A stretch of 64,000 nt of DNA, taken from Carboxylicivirga agarovorans (GTDB lineage: Bacteria > Bacteroidota > Bacteroidia > Bacteroidales > Marinilabiliaceae). Positions 23,924-32,683 of this stretch are shown here, piece after piece (position 1 is the stretch's first letter; each line of letters opens with the position of its first letter). The DNA lies in NCBI RefSeq assembly GCF_050589845.1, contig NZ_JBNGPA010000008.1, positions 1 to 64,000 of the forward strand, read 5' to 3'. The notes beneath the pieces were generated by a model that had not been told where the DNA came from, ran no database searches, and saw only the letters and a list, made by a program, of their open reading frames with translations. The position numbers and the translations under genes were made by a program.

Positions 23924-25744
23924 ATGAAAGATTTTTTTAGAGTACTACGCATTTATTTGCCTCCATACAAAGTCAAATTAGCATTAAGTTTCTTATTTAA
24001 CCTGCTGGGTGCATTGTTCATTGTCTTTTCAATGCTAGCAATGATCCCTATGCTTAAGGTTATATTACAGGATGATCAGGAAGTAACAAACCTGATGGCA
24101 TGGTCTCTTGATAAGGATGCTCTTTTTAATAATATCAACTACTACATCACCATTGTAAAAAACAAATATGGACCTGGCTCCACTTTACTTTACCTGGGTT
24201 TATTCGGTATAATCACTACAATGTTAAAAGTAGGTTTTTCTTATCTGGCCTCTTATACAACGGTGGGCATCCGCAATGGCGTTACACGTGACATCAGAAA
24301 AGCCATTTATAACAAAATGATAGAACTTCCATTAGGCTTCTACAGCAATGAACGCAAAGGCGATATGATGGCTCGTTCTACTGCCGATGTTCAGGAAGTT
24401 GAAACATCTGTGATGTCATCTTTAGATATGTTCCTGAAGAATCCAATTATCATTATTGTGGTTTTGATCTCAATGTTTTATGTGAGCCTTGAATTAACCC
24501 TGTTTGTATTCCTCGTTCTGCCCATTGCAGGCTTTGCTATCGGACGCATCGGTAAAAGTCTTAAGAAGACTTCACGTGAAGGTCAGACTAAATTAGGCCT
24601 GATCCTTGGCATTATTGAAGAGTCCCTTTCCGGCTTAAGGATCATTAAAGCATTTAATGCAGAAAGCAGAATGGCCGGACGCTTTACCAAGGAGGTAGAA
24701 AGCTATCGCCGAACAATGAATAAGCTGCAAAGACGCAGACACCTGGCACATCCTACCAGTGAATTTCTCGGTACAATTGTTTTTGTTATCATCCTATGGT
24801 ATGGTGGTTCACTTATCCTTAATGAGGATAAAAGCCTCGACATGTCAACATTCTTTGCGTACCTGGGTATGTTCTATCAGATCATCAATCCGGCCAAGGC
24901 ATTCTCGCAGGCAGCCTATAGCATTCAAAAAGGAATGGCAGCTTATGAACGTATTGAAGCAGTACTGGAAGCCGACCTGGACATCAAGGAGCACGATGGA
25001 TCTCAAGAAATCAAAGAGTTTAAAAGCCATGTGGAATACCGTAACATTACTTTTGCGTACGAGGATGTAAAAGTTCTGAAAGACGTTAGTCTGACCATAC
25101 CTCAAGGCAAAACAGTGGCATTGGTTGGGCAGTCTGGTAGCGGAAAAACTACATTTGTAGACTTGCTTCCACGCTTTTACGATGTGCAAAGTGGTGGTAT
25201 TTATATAGATGGCACAAATATTAAAGATCTCAAGCTATTTGATTTACGTGAACTAATGGGTAATGTAAATCAGGAAGCCATTCTATTTAATGATACCATT
25301 TACAATAACATTACTTTTGGTGTTGAGCACGCCACTGAAGAAGAAGTTATTAATGCAGCTAAAGTTGCCAATGCACATGATTTTATCACATCGACAGAAG
25401 ATGGCTATCAAACGGTTATCGGAGATCGTGGCAGCAAGTTATCAGGTGGTCAGCGCCAGCGTTTGAGTATTGCGCGTGCTATTCTGAAAAACCCTCCAAT
25501 ACTGATTCTGGATGAAGCAACTTCTGCTCTTGACACCGAATCAGAACGCCTGGTACAGGATGCTTTGGAGAACCTGATGAAAAACCGGACATCATTGGTT
25601 ATTGCCCACCGCTTGTCAACTGTTCGCAATGCTGACCTGATATGCGTATTCAATGAGGGGCAAATTGTAGAAACAGGTACCCATGATGAACTGATTGAAA
25701 AAGACGGCATATACAAAAAGCTGCATTCTATGCAAATGAGCTAA
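23924..25744 (+). CDS. MsbA-like ABC exporter (fused permease-ATPase)
   Basis: This 606-residue half-transporter has six transmembrane helices in about residues 15-315 and an ATPase domain from about 360. The permease part includes the coupling sequence LPLGFYSNERKGDMMARSTADVQEVE. The ATPase has Walker A GQSGSGKTT, the Q-loop NQEAILFNDTIYNNI, signature LSGGQRQRLSIARAIL, Walker B ILILDEATSALD and the H-loop IAHRLST. The resemblance is to the lipid A/phospholipid flippase MsbA and multidrug exporters, and the dimer would sit in the inner membrane. A lipid A role is likely for a Bacteroidota single copy but cannot be told from sequence. It is transcribed alone, after purB's terminator. Confidence 0.9.
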   Translation: MKDFFRVLRIYLPPYKVKLALSFLFNLLGALFIVFSMLAMIPMLKVILQDDQEVTNLMAWSLDKDALFNNINYYITIVKNKYGPGSTLLYLGLFGIITTMLKVGFSYLASYTTVGIRNGVTRDIRKAIYNKMIELPLGFYSNERKGDMMARSTADVQEVETSVMSSLDMFLKNPIIIIVVLISMFYVSLELTLFVFLVLPIAGFAIGRIGKSLKKTSREGQTKLGLILGIIEESLSGLRIIKAFNAESRMAGRFTKEVESYRRTMNKLQRRRHLAHPTSEFLGTIVFVIILWYGGSLILNEDKSLDMSTFFAYLGMFYQIINPAKAFSQAAYSIQKGMAAYERIEAVLEADLDIKEHDGSQEIKEFKSHVEYRNITFAYEDVKVLKDVSLTIPQGKTVALVGQSGSGKTTFVDLLPRFYDVQSGGIYIDGTNIKDLKLFDLRELMGNVNQEAILFNDTIYNNITFGVEHATEEEVINAAKVANAHDFITSTEDGYQTVIGDRGSKLSGGQRQRLSIARAILKNPPILILDEATSALDTESERLVQDALENLMKNRTSLVIAHRLSTVRNADLICVFNEGQIVETGTHDELIEKDGIYKKLHSMQMS

Positions 25745-25765
25745 ACCTATACATGATAAATAAAG

Positions 25766-25791
25766 CTGTCTCTGAAGAAATTCAGGGACAG
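25766..25791 (+). terminator. Terminator of the ABC exporter gene
   Basis: CTGTCTCTGAA pairs with TTCAGGGACAG (one G-T pair) around GAAA, followed by seven T. Confidence 0.9.
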
Positions 25792-26044
25792 TTTTTTTAT
25801 GTCTTAACAGGTATAGCTTCAATCAATTTTAAGTGGTGCTCTTGAACAAATACCAGAAGTCTACTTTGACAAACACGACCTCGTTTGGCATTTAATGACA
25901 TGAAAAGCAAGTTTTAGACACTCAACCACAACTTCATTAGCAACTGACTATCTGAACATTATAAAATACTTCACATTTTTTAACATCAATTCCGTAACAT
26001 TTCGGCATCAAACTACATAAATACATATTAAAAACTTGTAGGAT

Positions 26045-26695
26045 ATGATGTTGAAAGATTGGGTTGGGTTAGTTACAGGTTTAGTAATATCTTCTGTTGT
26101 TACAGCACAAAATGCTGTTGATGCCAAAATCAAACGTTACAATAAAATAGGAAACTTAAAAGTTGACACAACTTTTAATTGCACATACCTGAATGATTTT
26201 ATGATACCTTACCAGGAATTTGCAGACCTTCATAATTGTAAGATCAAGATTAAAAGCAAGAAACTAAAAACAACCATGGCGGCACGTCCACATTTCTTGT
26301 CTTTACTGCTGGGTAAAAGAAATCGCCGTTACGTTATCCTGGTCAACAAAAAAGAATCGTTCAAGGGTGTTCATTTAAAAGATGTACCATCTGAAGCAAG
26401 AGTTGGATTGTTCGCCCACGAGTTAATGCACATTCGTGATTATGAAAGTCGTAAAGTGACAGGAGTTATGGAGCGTGGTTTTCAATACCTGTCACAGAAT
26501 GGAAAGAAAAAAGTAGAGCATTACACAGACAGCCTGACAATTGCTGCGGGTTTTGGTCAACACTTGTACGAATGGGCTTCTTTTGTGCTACATGACTCCG
26601 ATGCCTGCGAGGAATACAAAAGCTTTAAATCAGAAGTATATATGTCACCGGTTACTATTCTATCACAAATGGAATCAACACGACCGCGACCATAA
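26045..26695 (+). CDS. Small secreted HEXXH protein, putative zinc metalloprotease
   Basis: This 216-residue protein has an N-terminal signal-like segment (VGLVTGLVISSVVTAQ). The core contains H125-E-L-M-H129 in GLFAHELMHIRDYES, the HEXXH zinc site, and downstream E158-HYT-D162 (VEHYTDSLTIAAGFG). That is the E-x3-D spacing seen for the third ligand in M48/gluzincin-like peptidases. The rest does not match a family I recognise. A set of cysteines (46, 65, 193) could form disulfides in the periplasm. It is preceded by a 300-bp spacer and followed by a bidirectional terminator, so it is monocistronic. A metallopeptidase-like fold that has lost activity remains possible. Confidence 0.65.
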   Translation: MMLKDWVGLVTGLVISSVVTAQNAVDAKIKRYNKIGNLKVDTTFNCTYLNDFMIPYQEFADLHNCKIKIKSKKLKTTMAARPHFLSLLLGKRNRRYVILVNKKESFKGVHLKDVPSEARVGLFAHELMHIRDYESRKVTGVMERGFQYLSQNGKKKVEHYTDSLTIAAGFGQHLYEWASFVLHDSDACEEYKSFKSEVYMSPVTILSQMESTRPRP

Positions 26696-26725
26696 CAATG
26701 CCTTAGTCATCTTTAGATATAAATG

Positions 26726-26764
26726 TAAAATAGCCGGTGAAGCATCATTCCACCGGCTATTTTA
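26726..26764. terminator. Bidirectional terminator between the HEXXH gene and the SulP gene
   Basis: TAAAATAGCCGGTG pairs with CACCGGCTATTTTA around an 11-base loop, with A/T runs on both sides. Confidence 0.88.
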
Positions 26765-26783
26765 TTTATATTATTTACTAAGA

Positions 26784-28322
26784 TCAGGCATCATATACCA
26801 CCATAAACTTACGCTTATCCGGGTCAATTGAAACATCAATTTTCGCTGTCGCCAACAAGTCTTTGCACCCCTTTGAGAGGTTGACGAACGAAATTTCCTT
26901 ACCAAGTTCCAGGTACTTATCATTCAGCTTTCTAATGGCCTCTATCCCACTTTGGTCAACCACACGGCTGCTTTCAAAGTCAACAATAATCTTGTCTTCA
27001 TCATTTTTCGCATCAAATATCTCTGCAAAAGCAGTCGTAGAGCCAAAAAACAACGGACCATGAATATCGTAATGTTTAATACCATTCTCATCTGTTCGAC
27101 GACGCGCGTGAATACCTGTAGCGTGATCCCATGCAAATGATAAAGCAGATAGAATAACACCAATAGCGACTGCCAGTGCCAGGTTATGGAAAAATACTGT
27201 TACCACAGCCACGATGATCATAATAAGAAAATCGGCAAACGGTGTTTTCTTAAAGTTTTTAATACTGGACCATTCGAAGGTACCATAAGCCACCATAAAC
27301 ATTACCCCAATAAGAGCAGCAACAGGTATTTGTTCTATAACAGGCGACAAGAACATAATAAACATCAATAAGGTGATGGCTGCAACCAAACCTGACAAGC
27401 GACCACGTGCTCCTGAATTAATGTTGATCATACTCTGTCCAATCATCGCACATCCACCCATACTTCCAAATAAACCGGAAATAAAGTTGGCAATACCCTG
27501 CGCCATACTCTCCCGGTTACCACTACCACGCGTGTCGGTGCGCTCATCAATGATCGTTAGAGTTAACAGGCTTTCAATCAATCCTACTCCAGCGACACTC
27601 AACGCCGGCAGAAAGATTATTTTTAATGTCGCCATGCTAAATAGGTCGGCCGGATAATCCGTAAATATTGACGGCAGCCCCCCTTGCATCGATTTTCCTT
27701 TCAGAAGGTTTAAGACAGTTGGTGTTTCAATACCAGGCATAAAGGACAAACCGGCAATGACTAAAATAGCTACCAGTGCCGATGGAATGGCTTTGGTAAA
27801 TCGGGGTAACACAACCATAATTACAATGGTTAATACCACCAGTGCGGACAATGTAAATAGTTTTGTACCTGTATAATATGCAAACACTCCTGAAGCATCA
27901 CTACCAAACATTGGAAATTGAGCCATAAAGATGACAATGGCAAGGCCATTTACAAACCCAAGCATCACCGAGTGGGGTACTAATCGAATAAATTTACCCA
28001 GTCGCAATGCACCTACAGCCATTTGCATAATCCCACCCAATATGATCGTAGGGTATAAATATGCTTCACCATAAGTTTGTACAGTAGCGGCAACAACAAC
28101 TGCTATGGCTCCTGTAGCACCTGAAATCATACCTGGGCGACCACCTAACAATGAAGTAAAGAATCCCATAATACAGGCTGCATATAAGCCGATTAGCGGA
28201 TCGACACCTGCAATAAACGAGAATGCGATGGCTTCAGGAACCAGCGCGATGGCGACCGTTATACCTGATAAAATTTCATTTTTAACACTTGAACCATGAA
28301 TCAGTTCTTTAATAAAAGTCAT
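26784..28322 (-). CDS. SulP family anion permease with STAS domain
   Basis: This 512-residue inner-membrane transporter has 10-12 helices. It opens EILSGITVAIALVPEAIAFSFIAGVDPLIGLYAACIMGF, the SulP/SLC26 signature; the ALVPEAIAF segment matches the helix that lines the anion site. The cytoplasmic STAS domain (about 405-512: HYDIHGPLFFGSTTAFAEIF..., VDFESSRVVDQSGIEAI) completes it. Members carry sulfate, bicarbonate, fumarate or other anions, often with Na+ or H+. The precise substrate is uncertain; neighbours do not help. It has a TATCTTTG motif about 125 bases upstream. Confidence 0.92.
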   Translation of the reverse strand: MTFIKELIHGSSVKNEILSGITVAIALVPEAIAFSFIAGVDPLIGLYAACIMGFFTSLLGGRPGMISGATGAIAVVVAATVQTYGEAYLYPTIILGGIMQMAVGALRLGKFIRLVPHSVMLGFVNGLAIVIFMAQFPMFGSDASGVFAYYTGTKLFTLSALVVLTIVIMVVLPRFTKAIPSALVAILVIAGLSFMPGIETPTVLNLLKGKSMQGGLPSIFTDYPADLFSMATLKIIFLPALSVAGVGLIESLLTLTIIDERTDTRGSGNRESMAQGIANFISGLFGSMGGCAMIGQSMININSGARGRLSGLVAAITLLMFIMFLSPVIEQIPVAALIGVMFMVAYGTFEWSSIKNFKKTPFADFLIMIIVAVVTVFFHNLALAVAIGVILSALSFAWDHATGIHARRRTDENGIKHYDIHGPLFFGSTTAFAEIFDAKNDEDKIIVDFESSRVVDQSGIEAIRKLNDKYLELGKEISFVNLSKGCKDLLATAKIDVSIDPDKRKFMVVYDA

Positions 28323-28446
28323 GTATAGTTATTTTAAGTTACTACAGCACAATCAGGCATTGAATTAACAATGCTCTCGCAATATTTATAGTTGGGGATT
28401 TAACTGTTTATCAAACAGCCATAAAAGGATAATGAATTAGCGGGCG

Positions 28447-28454
28447 CAAAGATA
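28447..28454 (-). promoter_or_regulatory. Putative -7 promoter (SulP gene)
   Basis: The minus strand reads TATCTTTG, about 125 bases before the start at 28322, implying a long leader. Confidence 0.4.
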
Positions 28455-28506
28455 GGAATAATGCAGCTAAGACGAAAACTTTAATTTTAAGAGAATGTAA
28501 AAAAAA

Positions 28507-28535
28507 GCCTTGTTTCACCACTCATGAAACAAGGC
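28507..28535 (-). terminator. Terminator of the UroD-like gene
   Basis: GCCTTGTTTCA pairs with TGAAACAAGGC. On the minus strand the stem is followed by a run of eight T. Confidence 0.9.
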
Positions 28536-28557
28536 CAGTAATGCGATTATTATACTA

Positions 28558-29619
28558 TTAATATCTCCACTCTTTGGCAGCTTCATACATAGCCACCACA
28601 TTTTCTACAGGTGTTTCCACCTTTAATTTGTGAGAAGGACCTAAAATAAAACCTCCTCCCGGCGCCATGGTGTCAAGCAATTGCTTAACTCCGTCTTTAA
28701 CTTGTTTTTCAGTTCCTTTGCGCAGTAACAACTCTTCATCTAAAGCTCCTGAAAAGGTGATATACCTGCCAAAATCCTCTTTCAAACCACCCGGCTCCAT
28801 TCCATTGGCCCTGGTTTGAATAGGATCAAGAACATCAGCTCCCAAGCTAATAAATTCTGGTAGTAATTTCCTTACTCCACCACACGAATGCATATAGAAC
28901 TTCACACCATTCTGGCGCGGAATTTCAACAAAAGCTTCAATGCTAGGCTTACAATATTGTTCCCAAATGTCATTACTGATTGCCAAACCCGATTGAGACC
29001 CAAAGTCATCGGCGATCCTGATAAAATCAACACCTCCATTAGCCTTGTCAAAAAACTTTGATATGAAATCTAAATAGAACTCACTAACTTTTTGTGTTAG
29101 AGCATTAAAGAATCTGGGGTGATACATAATAACATCCATAAATGCATCACGTCCCAATAAACGCTGAATAATGCGGAACAAACCCGGTGACGAATACCCG
29201 GGAGCCGACATCACTGCGTAATCCTTGTACTTTTCGATTTTCTTTGGCAACGAATCAAAATCGAACAAATCGGTTGTAGGCCAGTTAAAATCATCCAACA
29301 CAGCCGGGTCTGTTTGTCCTTCCAAAGGAAAACCGGTGGCTTCCCAGAACGAAAAGTCACCTTTGTTTACTCTTGAATAACCAACTCCCCATATATCGGT
29401 CTTTGTAAGACCATCATCCCCCACTAATTCTTTTCCTACATAATCCGGCTCAACCCAACGAAAGTCAACATCCAGATATTCCAATAGTTGATCACGATTT
29501 TGAAATCCCAGGTGCTCCATCAACTTAGCACCAAACTCAGGGACGTCCCAGTAGAAAAATGGCACTCGATCCGCTTGTTCGTGGTTCAGTGCCTTCAGGA
29601 CTCTTTCCTTGTGAATCAT
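28558..29619 (-). CDS. UroD/MtaA-like (uroporphyrinogen decarboxylase family) protein
   Basis: This 353-residue TIM-barrel protein of the uroporphyrinogen decarboxylase superfamily opens with HKERVLKALNHEQADRVPFF, the start typical of the methyltransferase-like branch rather than of true HemE. It lacks the N-terminal RQAGR motif that binds uroporphyrinogen. The late KFYMHSCGGVRKLLPEFISLGADVLDPIQ segment gives a His-x-Cys pair as in zinc-dependent methylcobamide methyltransferases (MtaA/CmuA), which move a methyl group from a corrinoid protein to a thiol. No corrinoid protein lies next to it. The function is best described as a putative corrinoid-related methyltransferase or decarboxylase. Confidence 0.82.
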   Translation of the reverse strand: MIHKERVLKALNHEQADRVPFFYWDVPEFGAKLMEHLGFQNRDQLLEYLDVDFRWVEPDYVGKELVGDDGLTKTDIWGVGYSRVNKGDFSFWEATGFPLEGQTDPAVLDDFNWPTTDLFDFDSLPKKIEKYKDYAVMSAPGYSSPGLFRIIQRLLGRDAFMDVIMYHPRFFNALTQKVSEFYLDFISKFFDKANGGVDFIRIADDFGSQSGLAISNDIWEQYCKPSIEAFVEIPRQNGVKFYMHSCGGVRKLLPEFISLGADVLDPIQTRANGMEPGGLKEDFGRYITFSGALDEELLLRKGTEKQVKDGVKQLLDTMAPGGGFILGPSHKLKVETPVENVVAMYEAAKEWRY

Positions 29620-29846
29620 AAGCGTTGCTTTTGATTTAAAAAATGAATTTTCTCATCGCAAAACTCATCGAATTTAGAAAAGATATGACAAAAATCAAAT
29701 TTTTCAGGATGAAAGGCCTGTTTTTTATGACTAAAATAGAGGTATAACTTTGTCTATTCCCGAGTATTTACAGGTGTTTTAACCTATAAACGGTAGAAAT
29801 GTTAAATTTTAACTTTATATCAATTAAAACTTACAAAACCGTTAAA

Positions 29847-30593
29847 TTACTCCCTTACTTTAACAATTTCATACATTAATATGCCTGCAGCTACGGATAC
29901 GTTAAGCGATTCAATATCGCCGAGAATCGGTATCTTACTTTTGATCTCGGCAGCAGCTAAAATTTTAGGATTTACCCCTCTGTCCTCGGCTCCCATAACC
30001 AATGCAATTGGTCCGCGATAATTGGCTTTATCATAGTCAATAGCACCTTTCTCTGTTGCAGCAACAACTTTAAGTCCGCTATTCTGCAGAAACTCCACAG
30101 TTGAAATAAGACTGCGAACGCGACAAACCGGTATGGTGTGTAAAGCTCCTGCTGATGTTTTGATGGCATCAGATGTAACGGCAGCAGCGCCTGTTTCCGG
30201 AATAATGATAGCATCAACCCCTGCACATTCAGCAGTACGGGCTATTGCGCCAAAGTTACGCACATCGGTAATATGGTCAAGAACTAATACAAACGGATCC
30301 TTTCCTTCATCAAATAAGGATGGAATCAGCTGCTCGGCGTCCTGGTATGTAACAGGCGAGATCATCGCAATTACTCCCTGATGATTTTGGCGTGTGATAC
30401 GATTCAGCTTTTCAATTGGAACAAACTGAAATGGTATGTTGTTGGCACGAACAAGATCAAGAAAGTTTTGAAACAGGGTCCCCTGCAGACCTTTCTTAAG
30501 CATCACTTTTTCAATCTCTTTTCCTGCACTAATGGCTTCCTGTACGGCACGAATACCGAATATCATTTGTTGTTCCTTCTCTTGCTTTGACAT
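29847..30593 (-). CDS. rlmB: 23S rRNA (guanosine-2'-O)-methyltransferase RlmB type
   Basis: This 248-residue SpoU/TrmH-family SPOUT enzyme 2'-O-methylates a guanosine in 23S rRNA (G2251 in E. coli) with S-adenosylmethionine. The small N-terminal L30e-like substrate-binding domain (FGIRAVQEAISAGKEIEKVMLKKG) is followed by motifs 1-3 of the trefoil-knot domain: ITDVRNFGAIARTAECAGV, LVMGAEDRGVNPKIL and IPILGDIESLNVSVAAGILMYE. Length matches RlmB (about 245). It lies 58 bp downstream of the ABC-F gene on the same strand, with no terminator between, so co-transcription is possible. Confidence 0.92.
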   Translation of the reverse strand: MSKQEKEQQMIFGIRAVQEAISAGKEIEKVMLKKGLQGTLFQNFLDLVRANNIPFQFVPIEKLNRITRQNHQGVIAMISPVTYQDAEQLIPSLFDEGKDPFVLVLDHITDVRNFGAIARTAECAGVDAIIIPETGAAAVTSDAIKTSAGALHTIPVCRVRSLISTVEFLQNSGLKVVAATEKGAIDYDKANYRGPIALVMGAEDRGVNPKILAAAEIKSKIPILGDIESLNVSVAAGILMYEIVKVRE

Positions 30594-30651
30594 AGTTGTA
30601 ATTTGTATTGTTAGTTGCCCGTGATGTGTTAATTTAATTTCTTAGTTGCAT

Positions 30652-32601
30652 TTAATCCAGCTCTGCTTTCTGCTGCTGCAGTTTCTCAAGGTTCTCATTT
30701 GCCTCCTCCCACGATGTCATCTCACTTTCCAATGCGGTCTCAGTTTCTTTGTATTCGGTAAACAAATTTGTATCAGATGCATTCTCGGGCAGGCTTATCC
30801 TGGTATTCAACTCCTCGATCTTCTCTTCTAGCTTTGCTATATTCGCTTCACTCTGCTCAACCTGTCGCTCGGCTTTCTTTATTTGCTTATTAAGTTCTTT
30901 TCGTTCTTCAAATGACAGTTTACCTTTTGAGCTTTCCTGTTTTGGTGATTCATTCTTTTTAGAAGCAATGGATGCATTCAACTCATTAAGACTTTCCATC
31001 TTCTTTTTCTCCAAAAAGCTGTAAATACCCCCCAGGTGTTCCTTAATTTTTTTATGACGAAACTCGTAAACTTTATCAACAAGACCATCTAAAAATTCAC
31101 GATCATGGGAAACCAGAATGACTGTACCATCAAAATCACGCAATGCCTGCTTGAGAATATCTTTGGAACGCATGTCAAGGTGATTGGTCGGCTCATCGAG
31201 AATAAGCAAATTGACCGGCTCCAGCAATAATTTAACCATTGCCAAACGTGTTCGCTCACCTCCTGAAAGCACCGATACCTTTTTATCCACATCTTCGCCC
31301 GAAAACATAAAAGCACCTAACAGATCACGCACCTTGGTTCTGATATCGCCTACGGCTACCAGGTCTATGGTTTCAAACACCGTATGACTTTCATCCAGTC
31401 GCTCGGCCTGGTCCTGGGCAAAGTAGCCTATCTTAACATTGTGCCCCATGGTTAACTTACCCTGATGGGCCAGTTCGCTCATTATGATGCGGGCCATTGT
31501 TGTTTTACCCTCGCCGTTACGACCAACAAAAGCAACCTTTTCCCCGCGCTCTATGGTCAAATCCACTTCATTGAGCACCAGCAGGTCACCATACGACTTA
31601 GTAACTTCTTCTCCTTTTACCACAACGGTTCCTGAACGAGGAGCAGGAGGAAATTTTATATTCAAGGCTGAGTTGTCAAATTCATCGACCTCAATCCGGT
31701 CCAGCTTCTCCAACTGCTTAATACGCGATTGCACCTGCACGGCCTTGGTTGCCTTATACCTGAATCGTTCTATAAATTTTTCGGTATCCTCAATCTTTTT
31801 CTGCTGATTGGTAAAGGCATTCAACTGCTGTTCACGCCTTTCCTTGCGCAACTCTATAAATTTTGAATAACTGGCTTTGTAATCATAGATCCTGCCAAGG
31901 GATATTTCAATACTACGCTTGGTTATATTATCCAAAAATGCTTTATCGTGCGATATAAGCACTACAGCTCCGCTATATGTCTTTAAGAAGTCCTCCAGCC
32001 ATTGTATCGAATCAATATCCAAATGGTTAGTGGGCTCATCAAGCAGGAAAATATCAGGTTGCTCAAGCAGAATTTTTGCCAGTTCTATGCGCATTCGCCA
32101 ACCTCCGCTGAATTCACCTGTATTACGACCGAAGTCGCTTCGCTCAAAGCCTAATCCTTTTAATGTGGTTTCAATTAAAGCCTCATGGTTACTTCCCCCC
32201 AACAGGTTAAAACGCTCATTATACTCATTCAGCTTGTCAAGAAGTGCCATGTATGATTCCGATTCATAATCGGTGCGTTCGGCTATCTCTAAATTGATAT
32301 CCGCTATCTTTTTCTCCAAACCTTTCAGCTCTGCAAATGCAAGCTCAACCTCCTCAACCACTGTACGGGTATCATCATACTTCATATGCTGAGGAAGATA
32401 CCCTATTTTAGCACCTCTGGGCAAGGATACTGTGCCTGCAGTAGGCTCCTGATGACCTGAAATGATCTTTAGTAAAGTTGACTTACCAGCTCCGTTTTTA
32501 CCGATCAAACCAATACGGTCTTTGTTATTGATCAAAAAAGATACGTCTTCAAATAGTTTGAAGCCACCAAAATCAACTGTTAACTGATTAATTGAAACCA
32601 T
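30652..32601 (-). CDS. ABC-F family ATPase
   Basis: This 649-residue soluble protein has two ABC cassettes and no membrane domain. Cassette 1 has Walker A IGKNGAGKSTLLK, signature FSGGWRMRIELAK and Walker B DIFLLDEPTNHLD. A charged linker follows (about 230-290) containing RKERREQQLNAFTNQQKK. Cassette 2 has VGRNGEGKTT, signature LSGGERTRLAMVK and ILDEPTNHLD. A C-terminal coiled coil starts after about 540 (ELNKQIKKAERQVEQSEANIAKLEEKIEEL), typical of Uup-like and related Bacteroidota members. ABC-F proteins act on the ribosome as translation factors or resistance factors. It has a short-leader promoter (TATCTTTG) just upstream. Confidence 0.92.
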   Translation of the reverse strand: MVSINQLTVDFGGFKLFEDVSFLINNKDRIGLIGKNGAGKSTLLKIISGHQEPTAGTVSLPRGAKIGYLPQHMKYDDTRTVVEEVELAFAELKGLEKKIADINLEIAERTDYESESYMALLDKLNEYNERFNLLGGSNHEALIETTLKGLGFERSDFGRNTGEFSGGWRMRIELAKILLEQPDIFLLDEPTNHLDIDSIQWLEDFLKTYSGAVVLISHDKAFLDNITKRSIEISLGRIYDYKASYSKFIELRKERREQQLNAFTNQQKKIEDTEKFIERFRYKATKAVQVQSRIKQLEKLDRIEVDEFDNSALNIKFPPAPRSGTVVVKGEEVTKSYGDLLVLNEVDLTIERGEKVAFVGRNGEGKTTMARIIMSELAHQGKLTMGHNVKIGYFAQDQAERLDESHTVFETIDLVAVGDIRTKVRDLLGAFMFSGEDVDKKVSVLSGGERTRLAMVKLLLEPVNLLILDEPTNHLDMRSKDILKQALRDFDGTVILVSHDREFLDGLVDKVYEFRHKKIKEHLGGIYSFLEKKKMESLNELNASIASKKNESPKQESSKGKLSFEERKELNKQIKKAERQVEQSEANIAKLEEKIEELNTRISLPENASDTNLFTEYKETETALESEMTSWEEANENLEKLQQQKAELD

Positions 32602-32616
32602 TCATTAAAATTTGTG

Positions 32617-32624
32617 CAAAGATA
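32617..32624 (-). promoter_or_regulatory. Putative -7 promoter (ABC-F gene)
   Basis: The minus strand reads TATCTTTG, then C, 16 bases before the start at 32601, immediately after the terminator of the upstream gene. Confidence 0.55.
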
Positions 32625-32632
32625 GCATAAAA

Positions 32633-32659
32633 AAGCTGACAGCGAGATGCCATCAGCTT
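32633..32659 (-). terminator. Terminator of the LysM-receptor gene
   Basis: AAGCTGA pairs with TCAGCTT with an inner GC/GC pairing. On the minus strand it runs into TTTTTTA. Confidence 0.65.
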
Positions 32660-32683
32660 CGGGTAAATTTATCTTTTTAATAC

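Noticed and set aside
28558..29619. HemE, haem-pathway uroporphyrinogen decarboxylase
   Set aside because: The conserved RQAGR N-terminal motif is missing and the HSCGG segment fits methyltransferase relatives.
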